From Pyrocephalus nanus (taxonomy: Eukaryota > Chordata > Aves > Passeriformes > Tyrannidae): DNA of 64,000 nt. Location: positions 14,568,001-14,632,000 of the forward strand of contig CM076264.1 of assembly GCA_038380795.1 (NCBI GenBank), in the 5' to 3' direction. The position numbers were made by a program, and so were the translations under genes. This document shows, in pieces, positions 24,981 to 36,818 of this stretch (within the stretch, counting starts at the first letter, position 1; every line of letters starts with the position of its first letter). The notes under the pieces were generated by a model that worked only from the letters and a program-made list of their open reading frames with translations, had not been told where the DNA came from and searched no databases.

Positions 24981-27900
24981 TGCTATTAAATGATATTATA
25001 TGATATTCTTTGTTATTAAAACAAAGAATATTTAAGTTATTCTCTATATGATGTATTACTCTAGTTTTATTTCAAGACAGTGTTAAGCTACACTTAGATG
25101 CCATGCTATTAAGGTTTTGAGTTTGGGCAAACACTGTTATAAGTGTGTGCTCAGATACTGTTGTCTAAGAACATTATCTTTGTTAATCTCTTCTTAAAAA
25201 AATAAAGGTTTTCCGGTGACAGTGCAGTCTGTTACTTTCAGTAGATTCTGTGCATGTTCAGTTTTTGAGCATGACTTCAATTTAGCAAAAATCGACAAGG
25301 AAATATTAGTCCTCTCTCTGTAATACAAATTCTGGTTTGATACACAAAAAACTGACCATAACTTGTTTCTAAATCAGAGTTGGACTTGAATTGAATTTTC
25401 TGGTTTGCTATTCATACAAACTTTAACCAGTATCAAGACAAAGTTTTCCAGCCTTCAGTGCCAAAAAGAGTTGAAGGAGCAGGTCTGGAGAAAAGATCTG
25501 TTACAAATATTTTCCATAATGGCATTCTGAGTATCCTGCTCTGCTGATGAAGCAAGTGTGTAAAATATATGTGTAGATGTATGTAACACATAAGAATATA
25601 TAGATAGTCATATAATGGGTTTATATTTCTAAATGCACACACTATTAACTACTGATTAGAGTACTTATTAACTAGAACAATTTTTTTCCTTGTATATATT
25701 GAAATAATTCCAGATTTATAGGTATTGTACATAAATGTTGTTTTTTCAGTAGAGGTCTGAAGTTACTCTTTCCTTATCCTCCTGTACTATCCTCTAGAAT
25801 TGGGTGGAATCAGCAATAAGTTTTATTTGACAAAGAGAGGTGCATGTGTGGAAAAGATTCTGTAGCTGGTATAAAACCGGACTGTTGGTAAAAGCAAGTA
25901 TAGCTAATTAAGGAACACAGGGTTAGCAGAACATTGATAATGTCAGTTTAGAGAATAAAGGAAGTTTTTATTTCATCCAGAGAGTTTGGGAACTCCAAGT
26001 ATTTGAAGAAATGTTGCATTGTTTTGCATTTGTTGATTTTCATAAAAGATTATACTGTACTGCTGTTTTGGAAATTTTTCTTCATGGCTTGAGGTCTTCT
26101 GCTCAGTTGGAAACAGTACTTAGAGTTCTGTTTGGAAGGAATAAAAAGGTGCATGGTATGTGCATTTAGGTTATTTGTCAAAAGTAGTTTCTTTCTTCCA
26201 TTTGCTTGTCTGTGAAGTTTGCTTAGGAATTACCTCTGTAACAAGCCTAGACAGTGACAGAGAATAGTCTGTGAATGTTACATTCTTTCTTTCCTCTACT
26301 TTCTCACCCCAAATTGGCTTCTCTTCCCTTCTAGTTCTGATGACTGAGAGGGCCTTACCTTAACAAATAAAAGCCAAACCACAACCCGGAACAGCCCCTG
26401 TGTATTGATGGCAGAGGAATGGAGAATATACCTGCGGTACCTGAGCAATCGTAATGCATCAGGGGGTCCTGTGGGCAAGGAAAGGCTGTGATTGAGTAGA
26501 TCTCATGTAGCTCTGGTAGCTCTCACTGCTCCAGGAAATGTAGCATTGGCTGTTGAACTCCGCTCATAGATTCTCACAAATTGGACTATCCCAGAATTAG
26601 GTGGAGAACAATCCTTTTTTTTGTGCAGGATTTCAAAATGTTTTGTGTTTTGTGCCAAATTGGAAAAAAATCAATGCCTAAAGTCTCAGTATCCTCTCTA
26701 AAATGGTATTGCAGGTCTTCACTGAAATATATAGCAAATGCCATACTGAGTGTAGGGGAAATGGAAATATACAGGAGGATCTGGTTTCTCAAGTTTCTGC
26801 TGATGTTTATAACACATGGGTATTACTCTTGTCAGAGATCGATCACTATGGAGTTATGCAGTCAACAAGGTGATGGTGACTTCTTTGTGGTAAAAGAGTT
26901 TCTTGCATTGTTTCCTGGGGGAGGGATGTTGCATTGTGGGTCAAGATGTGTCAGATATTCCAAGGCTCGTTTATACCAGTAGTTTGCTTTAAGCAAGAGT
27001 ACGTGATGGATAGCAAGAACACTTTTTGTGGTATTTGTTTCCAAGAAAGGAAAAGCTTGCTTTTTCCGGAATGATAGCTGTTGTCACCATGATGTTTCCT
27101 GGCAGAGTTTTTTGTGATGCGTGCCCTTTCCTTGTCCCACCTTTGAAAACAAAAGGAGCTACAGCTTCCAGCGTGGCGAGATGAGCGTAAAATGAAGGCA
27201 AATACACCCTCACCTCCTCACTGGCACTTGGAGGGGACAACATGGCCAAAGTGGTAAAAGAAGCTAAGTGGGGAAAAGGGCTACACCACCAATCTGATAT
27301 ATCTCACAAAGCCCTGACTGCTCAATTGTCATATCAGTATTTAAAGATGTGCTGTGCATACGGTGTAACTCGAAGGTGATGTTTCACATATGTGTCATTT
27401 TGAAGCCCCGTTAAGCTGTTGGTTTTCATGTCTATAAGTGTGTGTCTGCCTGATGCTAGATTTTCTTTGAAAGATCTGTGTGGATCAGACATATGTCCTG
27501 TGTTGTCATGTACTGCTGTAGGGGTGAGTAGAGAGTTGGGTGTTGGTTGGCTCTCATTGCCCAGGGCAGGGGTGGTTCTCAGTGGAGACCTGAGTTTGCT
27601 GCTTTAAGACTGTTTTGCACCCTAAACTTTTTTTAACCTTTTTCCTGAAGTTATTTTTAACCTCACGCTTCCATCTAGAGCCAAATACTAAAAATAAATA
27701 TGCTTTACTTTTGCATACACTCTATGGTAGAACATAGAGAGCTTTTTTTCCCCTGTCAATCACAAAGTTACAAAGTAGTTTCTGTAGGTGCAAGATTCAA
27801 ACCCCAAATAGCCTAGGATGGACAAATTGCCATTTCTAGTTGGTGAAGCACTGTGTCACATAGACTGTTTGAAAAACCCTTCTATTCAAGAATGCTTAGC

Positions 27901-30749
27901 ACAAGCTGATCTCAGACATAAACTGATAATTATAGTTATGAGCTGCGTAGAGTATTGCTCCCTTGCTGAGCTCTCCACTAGTGTGGGCACTTTTTCCCTT
28001 TAAGGCAGAGCAGCAATGACAATCTGAATGTTAACCAAAGCATTTGCTCTCCTTCTCTTTCCTCTCTGATGTAAGTGCCCATACAGACTCTGTCGTACTC
28101 AGCTTCTGGTTTCTCTATTCCAGTTGCCCAAAAAGTAAATAAATCTGCCACATCTTCTTTTCAAGAGGCTTGATAGCTTTTTGCTGGAGGATGTGACCCT
28201 GATATTATTTTCTGCCTTCCTGACTGGCACTGAAAAACATAGTCGCTTAGATTTTTATTCCTATGGTATACAAAACTCAACTTTTTAATAATTCAAAATA
28301 TGTAGTATCCAAAGAGGAGTTCAGGATTTCAGATACTAAGAAGCTGAATAGCCTTTCTAAGCTAGTCCCCAAACTGTTTTGATAATGGTGATGGTGTTGG
28401 ATTTGGAGATATGTATTAGAAGAGGTTATGGATAGCTCTTAAATTGCATTTGAACTATGGAGCAATAGTCAATCTTCCCTTTTACATGCAGTTGAAACTC
28501 AGTGATACATGGTTTGACTTTCACCCTATTGTATTATGGGTTTTCACATGCAAAAGGTAACAGTGATAGCTAAACTAGATATAAACATCAATGTCTAATA
28601 AATATATCTAAGCAAGTAAAGATACAGGTGAGTTTAAGTCTGTAAAAGACAACTTTTTTTTTTTTTCATTGAAGTCCTCTTATAGTGGAGTAGGTGGTAC
28701 TGCAAGTGATGGAACATCAGATGTGGAGTCACATAATAAAATTAAAAAGGGGCAAGGGAAACTTTTTAGCAGCCGTTGTGGTTTGATTATAGAATTTACT
28801 TACAGAACCATTTATTGACATGAGGTCTGTCTTACTTAGCCTTTCCCAGAGTGCTGGCTATAATGGCAGCTCACCTCCAAAGGATTAGGGCAGATTTTCC
28901 TTATTGAAATGACTGATTCGTCACAGGGTGGATTACAAGTCATGTCCTAGAATACTATGGAGTGCCTTAGGTCTGTTTTTACTCGACCTCAGAATGAACC
29001 AAAAAAACCTGAACACTTGGTATTCCCTGGACTCGGTATGTGCTGTAATCAATCTTTCTGTGGACCTCTTTCTGATAAGGAAAAATTTGTTACTGTAACT
29101 GGCTCCTTGTTGTCACGAGATTTCTTTGTGCTTTTACAGTACAATGCCCTGTGCCAGGTCTTATCTACAGACCTCACAGTGCTGGGTTTTCAGAACTAGG
29201 CCAGACTCGTCTTTTTTGTTTGGAAGTCCTCTACATTATCTGCACGATCAGTTCTTCATTTCGATGATGAAAGCTAATGTCTTGTTCCTTAGCTGGAGAG
29301 TTCATTTTTTGGATCTGAGACTTCAGGGTCTCTGAGTTTCCCAGAGAGGTGGAACATGGTGACTTCTGATATTTGTTCTGGGTGGAGGTACGATGCAGGA
29401 TGTGGAATAGCCTTCCTCAAGATGATACTGTCTGAGTATCTCTTTACCTTGCCTGTTCTTCTTTCCCTCTCTAAGCCTTTGGGATTTTGCAATTGGAGGG
29501 GATGGAAAGCATTCCCGTCCCTCAAACCTTTTCACTGAGTGTGTGTATGATTGTGTGTGGGTGGGTGCACGGCTTGTTAAAGCAATTACATTTCTGGGCT
29601 AAGAATAGTAAGATTCATAGTTTCCAAACTGAATCTCACCTTGGATGCTGCTGCTGGAGCATGGAAGATACAGTCCTGACAGCCCAAATGCTGAAGGTGC
29701 TCAAAGGCCAGAGGAAAAATAGAAGCACCAGTGTAAATGGCTTTTCAGGAACATGCAAAGGGCCAGTGGCAGATGAAGTGATCCAGCCTTTCTTTAATTT
29801 CTTATGCATTTTTCTTTATTGGTTTTCCTGATACTAAAATATTCTGTTACTCAACTCAATGGTATATAAGTGCTAGACAATGAGCATCGTTTTTGAGTTT
29901 TTAATATCCACGGAGACTTTCAAAATGGTGATGAGAGCTGTGCTATGCAGCATCCTGAGTGCTTTCAGGGTCTTTGTGACCAGACTGGGAAGAAGCTACT
30001 CATTCTTCATGAAATTTCAAGCTGTTCAAATTCCTGGTGAGCACACTGATGTTGAAAGAGCCATCAGATGGCAAGCAAGGGAGGGCAGAGACAGTGGTGC
30101 TCTGAACATAACAGAACCCTTGGACATTGTTATTACTTTTGTTTGACTGCTGAATGAACTCCCATCAGCCTTGTTGTATCCACATCAGTAGACTGCATGT
30201 ATAGTCTCCTTAAAATTGTAGTAGTTTCTTTTGTGCTTTCTGGCAGTGGTGTGAATTTGCAACTTTACATAAATGATGAGTGACTTCACTTTCGGTGTCT
30301 TGAAAACTTTTTATAATATCTAGTGTCATCATCCTATTTTATTAAGAGAAGGTGCTTTAACAGCTGTTCGGTCATTGTGCTTATTTTGCAGTTTGTTTTT
30401 GTTTCAGCTGCCACCTCTTCAGTGACTCAGCAGTTTGAGAGCAGGGTTTAGCGGAGCAGGCACTTCTTTTTGTACCCTTTTGTTATGCAAGCAGAGCAAG
30501 AGCCCTCATTTTGCAGCTCCTTTGAAACAGGCATAATGTAACTTAGTCATGTGGTTCATACAAAATAGTCCTTGCCATCTCCTTGTCTTCCAGTGGGCTT
30601 GACAGCAGAACTGCTGTGTGAGCACAGGGTAAGTCGTGTGTGTGCTCAGGGCAGGGAAAGATGTGGATGCAACCACTGTAATGAGCAAAAGTTTCTTTTT
30701 TTAATTTCTTTTATTTTCTTTGCATGATTCCAGGGAAAACAACTCCTTT

Positions 30750-30766
30750 CCCCCCCCCCCCCCCCC
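30750..30766. repeat. Poly-C tract (17 C)
   Basis: An uninterrupted run of 17 C in an ARHGAP10 intron. The - strand is therefore poly-G. Confidence 0.95.
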
Positions 30767-31651
30767 TTAAAAGGAACAGCAGTGTGCTATAAGCTCTATT
30801 ATAGATGTGCATACTTCACTTTTGCTCTGTCTGCATTGTCATTTAAAAATGCTTTAACTTAGAACAGCTGCTGTAGACATTAGCTTTGGATTTACCAGAC
30901 TGGCGTGAAAGATCATTTCACTAATGTGTTAGCTGCTTCACTGAGACTTCATAATCCAAGTTTAACAAAACCTCTATTTCAGTTCTGACTGATGTGTTCT
31001 GTATAAATGAGGGTTCAGGAATGTTGCGTGCATGTCACATATTTGAAATTTTGAGGATAGAGTTTCTTTTTGGGGGGAACAAAGATGAGGAAATTCCATC
31101 ATATTTTGTCTCCAGCTTTTCTGCATATATGACTATTTCTAGAATTTTTCACCTGTGTTTTTCTCCTCCGTACTCACCAAGGCTTAGGGGTTCTTAACTT
31201 GCAGGAAGATCTGGTGGTGGACAGTGTTGAGTTGCATACTGAATTAGAAATAGCTGAACCTTTTGATATACACTGTTGTCTTATAATGAAGCCTTTCAAG
31301 AACACCTTCCCTGAGTTTGTCAGCCAGACGCTGTGATACGACAGCCATGGGGCTGCCAAACTTGTCTATGAAACAACTCTTTTTTTTTTCCTTTTTTTTT
31401 TTTCCTCAGAAGTTGCCATGTAGATTCTTTTCAGAGTCTCTGCCTTGCTCTCAAGATAAGAGGCTGCTCTTTAGCTGTGTTACCTTAGGAACCAGCAAGA
31501 TAAACATCCAATAAAATCTTGTTTTCAGGAGTTTGTTTCTGAGTATCAGTACAAAATCTCTAGCTTATTTTCAGTAAAGCCATTCCCCCCTCCTCCCTTT
31601 TCCCAATGCTCACTATGCTAGACAATAGCATTTTTTTCCTCAGACAGAGGC

Positions 31652-31673
31652 TTTTTTTTTTTTTTTTTTTTTT
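31652..31673. repeat. Poly-T tract (22 T)
   Basis: An uninterrupted T run in the intron. It could be a simple homopolymer or a retroposed poly-A tail in reverse orientation. No flanking element was recognised. Confidence 0.9.
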
Positions 31674-32531
31674 CTTCTCCTACCCTCAGGAAATGCATTT
31701 CCTTCATATTAGCCTTTAGGAGAAAGGATTTCTTCAACATACCTTCTTAAAGTTGAGATGCTCTATGATAAGATGTGCAATACTTTCTCATATGTCGTCA
31801 TCTTGATAAACAAGGCACGCAGAGCTTTATAGCAAGATAGCCTTGCTATCACAAGAATATTTTTGAGGAAAAAACAGTAAAATCTAGCCAGTTTGTTGCT
31901 TACACACCACAACATTGGAAATCATTTTCCTTACTGAGTAAAACCTTCTGTTTTAACAACAAAATTAAGTGGTTCCTGAGATAGCCAGGTGCAATAAATA
32001 AAACAAATAAACAAACAAGACCACCCCATAAATTCCAGAATGTGCTTAGTAGTTAAAGCTGTACATTTTTTTCCCCTTCTTAATATGGTGAATCTATTGC
32101 TGTTGAAAAGTAGGATTTTTTTTGTTTCCCTGATGGATCCTAGGGTATGATCTCTTGCTGGGTAACCAGGAGCCTAAAGTGACAGGAGAATTCAGGAGCT
32201 GTGCTGCAGTGCTTTCCCTACAGCTGAAAGGTATTAAGGGAATTCATCAAAAAAGTGGAGAAGCGAACAACCTGGCACTCCACATACCTGCACTTCTGGA
32301 GTGTTTTTCCATTTGAACTGTTGGAGTGCCTCAGAATTTGTAGAAAACCTGCCAGTTTTAACATGCTTTTGTATAATGCTGTCTGGTAAAGGACAGTGTA
32401 GTCTTACTTGTTGATAGATTACACTTCTTGTTGAGTCTCTGTAACTTGAGAAATAAACATGCCATGACATGGATCTGAAGATTTTATTTCATCTTCTGTT
32501 CCTTTACTTGCACACACCTTTTCTTTTGTGG

Positions 32532-32551
32532 TTTTTTTTTTTTTTTTTTTT
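32532..32551. repeat. Poly-T tract (20 T)
   Basis: An uninterrupted T run in the intron, with no recognised element beside it. Confidence 0.9.
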
Positions 32552-32984
32552 CTTTCCAAGTCTCAGCAAGAAATCATCTGTTATTTATTACAAGTATTCT
32601 TATGAATGACCACTGCTTTCCTGGGTTGGAGAGTTTCTTTTGTGTCTTCCCTATTCTGAGTATCTTTGAAGTTATTAATTCTGTACCTTAGGTGCAGGTG
32701 GTGTGTGTTGTTCTAGAGATGATCAAGTAAATTGCATAGATTAAAATGATGCATGTAGCAATGAAATATTTATTAAATGGAAGAGTTAATATTCACTTGC
32801 TGAAAATCAAACAGCACACATCTGAGGTATGCATGAGAGAAGGCCACTTGGTGGAATATTCTTGAATGTTGATTAGTTTGCATTAGAGATATTTTAATAC
32901 TCTCAAGGTGATATACTTGGAATATTATTTTCCTATTTTCTGTAGCTCTAGAGGTTTCAGAAATGAGTCTGACACCAATCTTAA

Positions 32985-33035
32985 TCACAGAATCATGGAA
33001 TGGCTTGGAAGAGAAGTCCATCTCATTCCAAATCC
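32985..33035 (-). mobile_element. CR1 LINE 3'-end fragment
   Basis: Read on the + strand, the segment AATCACAGAATCATGGAATG, followed by GCTTGGAAGAGAAGTCCATC, is the reverse complement of the conserved CR1 3' end found throughout bird genomes. The element is therefore on the - strand and truncated to about 50 bases. A 14-base motif (TTTGAATTTAATCA) is tandemly doubled immediately beyond it, at 33043-33071. Confidence 0.75.
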
Positions 33036-35131
33036 CCTTCTATTTGAATTTAATCAGTTTGAATTTAATCAATAGGAGCACAAGGAAAATATTTTTTAAG
33101 TCTCAGAATTGTTTTAAGTAGAATAGTTTAGCCTATGCAAGTAGGATACATTTTTTTAAATTCACTTTTGAAAAACTTTTGGTTTAGGTTCACCTACTGA
33201 GCTAAAATTAATTCTGCATATATACATTATGTGTGGGGAATGGTGAAGAAATAATTTGCTTTCTGACAAACTTTATAAACTTTACCACTGAGAATTTTTT
33301 TGTCCTCATTATTTAGAGAAAATGAAACAAATGCTGGTGTTTCATGTTTTTGTCTCTGAATGAGGTCAGTTTTAGCAGAAGGATTTTATCTGAGGAAAAT
33401 TTTTAAATTATTATAAAAATGGGAGGAAGAGAACAAGTTCAAGTAAAAGTAAACCCCCAAATTATGTAGGTGCTGTTCTTCAAAGGTATGTCATTATTGG
33501 AAAATATAAAAAATGGTGTAGTGCAAGATTCACGTGCATTAAGAAGACTACAAATCCTCTTCCCAAAGTTAAGCATGAAATATGGTTATAGTCAGCATAA
33601 TCCAGCTCATCATTCAGCTTAATACATATGATTCCTTTCTTTATTTGGTAAATCATTTTTAAAAGCAGAGCATGTTTTGATAAAACCCGCTAGTTATGAT
33701 CCCAGCACACTAAAGTTTCATTTTTATTAGTGGAATTAACTGTAGAATCTTGTTTCATACACTGTGAATTCCAGTTTTCATCCAAATGCTGCCTGACACA
33801 GATCCAGAGGAAAGTCTATTGTCTTGTTAAATAAGGAACGTGACATTTACCACTTTACAATGTTCTAAATTTAGAAATTAATGATCAAAATTAATGTCTG
33901 CTTAAATATGCAATGGCTGGAATGACTACGAGATATATTGGCTAGGAGAACCAGTGTGTGAAAGTTGAATTTGATTGTAAACCATATTATGTAAACCAAC
34001 AAATAGTGATCTTTTGTCCTAGAAATTAAATATCCCAGTGCTCAATAAGATTAAAATCAGCTATCTAAATTAGGTTTCCTGCTTTCTTTTATTCATTTAC
34101 AATTATAACTGGGGTGATTGTTGTTCCCTTTTGTGCTTTCGGTCAATCCACCTTGATTAGGTGTGAATTTACACTCCCACAAAAATCTTCTTGCCTGAAT
34201 TATTAGATTTTGGTGGTATTTTGCAGATGTATGCTATCTAAGAGGTTAATATTGGAATAAGACAAACTCATGAACGCTGTATTGTGAAGTCTGTACTTCT
34301 GAGTGATGATTCCTGCCTGAATGCAGTGTGTGAATGATTTTAATCCTGTTTCTGCTTAGAAACTGCTTGAAGTCCAGCTCTTTGTTCCAAAGATATGCTG
34401 GCACTAAGTGATTGGACTATTTGTTTTTTTGCCTGTGCAACAAAAGAAAGCTGAAACATTTTAGCTCTTTAAGGTGGGAAATTAGGAACTTCCTTTATAT
34501 TAGGGATGACTTTGTATGTTTTTCAAGGACTAATAAAAGTTTCAATTTTGGCTGCTATTTCTTCTCCTCCTGTGGCAACTGTGTGCTCAGCCGCTGAGTT
34601 AATGCTGATTTGAGCAGCATGTTGGTGAGGGCAGCCACTGAGCTAGTATTTACCCAGCTACGAGGATGAGATCTCAATCCAGAGCCAGCACCATGATCCC
34701 AGTGTTGTAATAGCTGCAGCCTCGTTAGAAATCTTCCCAGCCATACGTGCCTTAGTATAGCACTGAGAAGGTTTTTAAATAGATTCGTCAAAACTTGTGA
34801 AGGCAAAGTGGCAGCTCAAATAATAGCTTGCTACATGTAGTTTCACTGTATCTGTCTTTATTAGATAAGGAATGGGGAATTTTGCCTTTTTATTGCTTAT
34901 GTCATACATTTCAGGTAGTTCGTCTTAGCTTAGGATGTCGGGCATGTAGGAGAAAGGTCTTCAAGGAAGAAATGTGGAATCACAGGGTGGCCATTTCTGC
35001 AAAATCAGCTTGGCGGTATTTTTGGGTTTGAATTTGTAGATCTAACAAGTTGTCCAAAGATTCAAACATTTTGGTAAGCTAACAAGTTTTATTTGCATTG
35101 TTAATTCTGCCTTGAATATATTTCCTCTTAG

Positions 35132-35263
35132 CCCTGGTCAAAGCCGCCCATCGATGGTGTCATGGATGAATATTCCGTCTGCTAACCCAGCTGCCACAAA
35201 TACTGCACTGTCCACTTTCTTCTTCCCCAACCCTGCCACTGGGAGTGACAGAGCAGTGGAAAG
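35132..35263 (+). CDS. ARHGAP10: ARHGAP10 coding exon, third from last (linker before SH3)
   Basis: This 132-nt exon follows CCTCTTAG. Its first base completes the Leu codon of the previous exon (CT|C), and it ends AG|GTATG, leaving two bases of a Ser codon. It encodes PGQSRPSMVSWMNIPSANPA and then an Asn/Thr/Ala/Phe-containing stretch to about residue 148 of the in-window protein. The start matches the GRAF-family PGQ-R-SM segment. The remainder is low-complexity linker and probably evolves quickly. Exon length is a multiple of three with equal entry and exit phases, so skipping would keep the frame. Confidence 0.87.
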
Positions 35264-36726
35264 GTATGATGTATACTTCGACTTTTGCTGGCTATTTATT
35301 TGCCTCATTTTTCTGTATGTTTTTAAAAATAGCTGATTCACGTCTCCCGTGTTATGTGAATGATTATCTCCAATCAGGAAATGCAATGTTAGCAATTTTG
35401 ACAGAATAAAATCACTGTCCTACTTTTCCTTTGAACATCTTCCTTGGTAGAAGGCACACAGATTGAGCTAGTGGCTTGTTGGTTAATACAAGAAGGCTTT
35501 GTTTTGGGTGTGCAATTCCTAGTGTCTCCTACAGTGTTTCTCTTAATGTCTTTTAAAATACAAATTCTTTATTTTCTGTAGCTTTGTCAGATGTAAGTTT
35601 CTCTTCCTAACCTACTTGCCTCTGAAAGACTGTCCTATGTTTTTACCTTTCTCTGTTGTTTCATTCTTTTCTTTCACACTTTGGTCCTGCTTTTCTTCCA
35701 TCTTGCTTCTGCTTCCTTCCACGTTGTTGTCAATCTTTTGAAGTATTCTCAGTTTTTCCTTTGAAGGTCCTCACCATCTCAGCTTTTTCCTTCATAATAT
35801 TTGAAGGAAAATATTTTTATTTATTTATAATATTTTCTTTTCTAATTCCAGTAGTTGGATATATTCACAATTTATTCCCAAAGCTTGGTAGCAAAAATCC
35901 CATTTCACAGTATTGGTTGCATTTTTCACCACAACTGCATTGTCTATTTGACTGCAAGTTCCTTGGGGCAGGAAGAATCTTTCCCACTGTTATTATATGT
36001 GTAGTTGTTGTTGCCTGGGCTCAACAAAAGATGATTTAATAGTGTGGGTGCTCTGTCTAAACAAAGCATCATTGGGCAGCAGCAAACTGTCAGTTTGCAA
36101 AGGCATGATTAATTAAGCCATGCCAATAATACTTACATATTCCAAGATCTCTGCTTATGGTACTTGGAGAAAGTGGTTACTGTGGAGAAATTCATATTGA
36201 TGGCTTATTACTGAGCATCCTGAGAACACCTCTACAAGACCACCTGAGGTGTTAGAAATCTTGAGGAATTTAAGAAAAAAACAGCATCTTCAGTAGACTA
36301 GTAATGTTACATTGTAAACAAACAAAAAATGTGAATTCTGAACAGTGATAGTGCAAAGCTGAAGTGCAAGATTCATTTAGAAATGTTTCAGAAGACATAA
36401 CGATGGTTAGTCTGTAAATTAAGTATGGTATGCATTGCCTACTGTTGATTTCCTTGCTGATTAACACTTGAAAAAATTTTAACTGTGGTTGAAAGTCGAG
36501 TTTGTCATAAAAATAAGTGCACATTAAGTTGGGAGTATGATATTCAGTAATGCCAACAGTAAGGTGTGAAGCTTTGGCTGTGTGTATGAATTACAAGCCT
36601 GTGAGGATGCATGTGAAATTGTGTTTAAACTTTCAGTCATCTTCAAATGTGAATGTAGACAGAATGGTTGAGAGAGTGTCTTCATAATAGCAAAAACTTG
36701 CTATAATTCATAATTTCATTTTTCAG
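35264..36726 (+). other. ARHGAP10: ARHGAP10 intron (1.46 kb)
   Basis: It runs from donor GTATG to acceptor TTTTTCAG. It is pyrimidine-rich around 35580-35800, which explains the chance 127-codon open frame at 35656-36039. A probable ancient LINE relic lies at about 35948-36030. Confidence 0.75.
35948..36030 (+). repeat. Probable ancient amniote LINE relic (L3/CR1-like 3' part)
   Basis: The segment TTGACTGCAAGTTCCTTGGG, continuing as GCAGGAAGAATCTTTCC, resembles the 'TGTAAGCTCCTTGGGGCAGGGACT' type motif near the 3' end of old amniote L3/CR1-like repeats. It is strongly diverged. The call rests on motif recognition from memory only. Confidence 0.45.
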
Positions 36727-36818
36727 TGCTGCCCACCGGAAAGCAAGAGCAGTTTATCCGTGTGAAGCAGAACATAGCTCTGAATTGTCATTTCAGATAG
36801 GAGCAATATTTGAGGATG
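36727..36818 (+). CDS. ARHGAP10: ARHGAP10 coding exon, second from last (first half of SH3 domain)
   Basis: This 92-nt exon follows TTTTTCAG. Its first base completes the Ser codon (AG|T), and it ends GAG GAT G|GTAAG. It encodes AAHRKARAVYPCEAEHSSEL and SFQIGAIFED. This is the N-terminal half of an SH3 domain: RAVYP stands in the ALYDY position, CEAEHSSELSF forms the RT loop with its acidic residues, and IGAIFED is the strand leading to the n-Src loop. This sequence is nearly invariant among GRAF proteins, which makes the family call secure. The intron splits the SH3 domain just before the Trp-containing part. Confidence 0.92.

Larger units (their letters stand above)
24773..35131 (+). other. 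ARHGAP10: ARHGAP10 intron (10.4 kb)
   Basis: It runs from donor GTAAGT to acceptor CCTCTTAG. No exon was recognised. It contains a local duplication at 24923-24980, long homopolymers (T13 at 28654, C17 at 30750, T22 at 31652, T20 at 32532) and a CR1 fragment at about 32985-33035. Open frames here, such as 26581-26982, resemble no family known to me. Confidence 0.75.

Noticed and set aside
26581..26982. 133-codon open frame on the + strand
   Set aside because: The translated sequence resembles no protein known to me and carries no splice signals linking it to ARHGAP10.
35656..36039. 127-codon open frame rich in Phe, Leu and Ser
   Set aside because: It arises from a pyrimidine-rich intron stretch and runs through a probable old repeat relic. 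The hydrophobic look is compositional, not a membrane protein.
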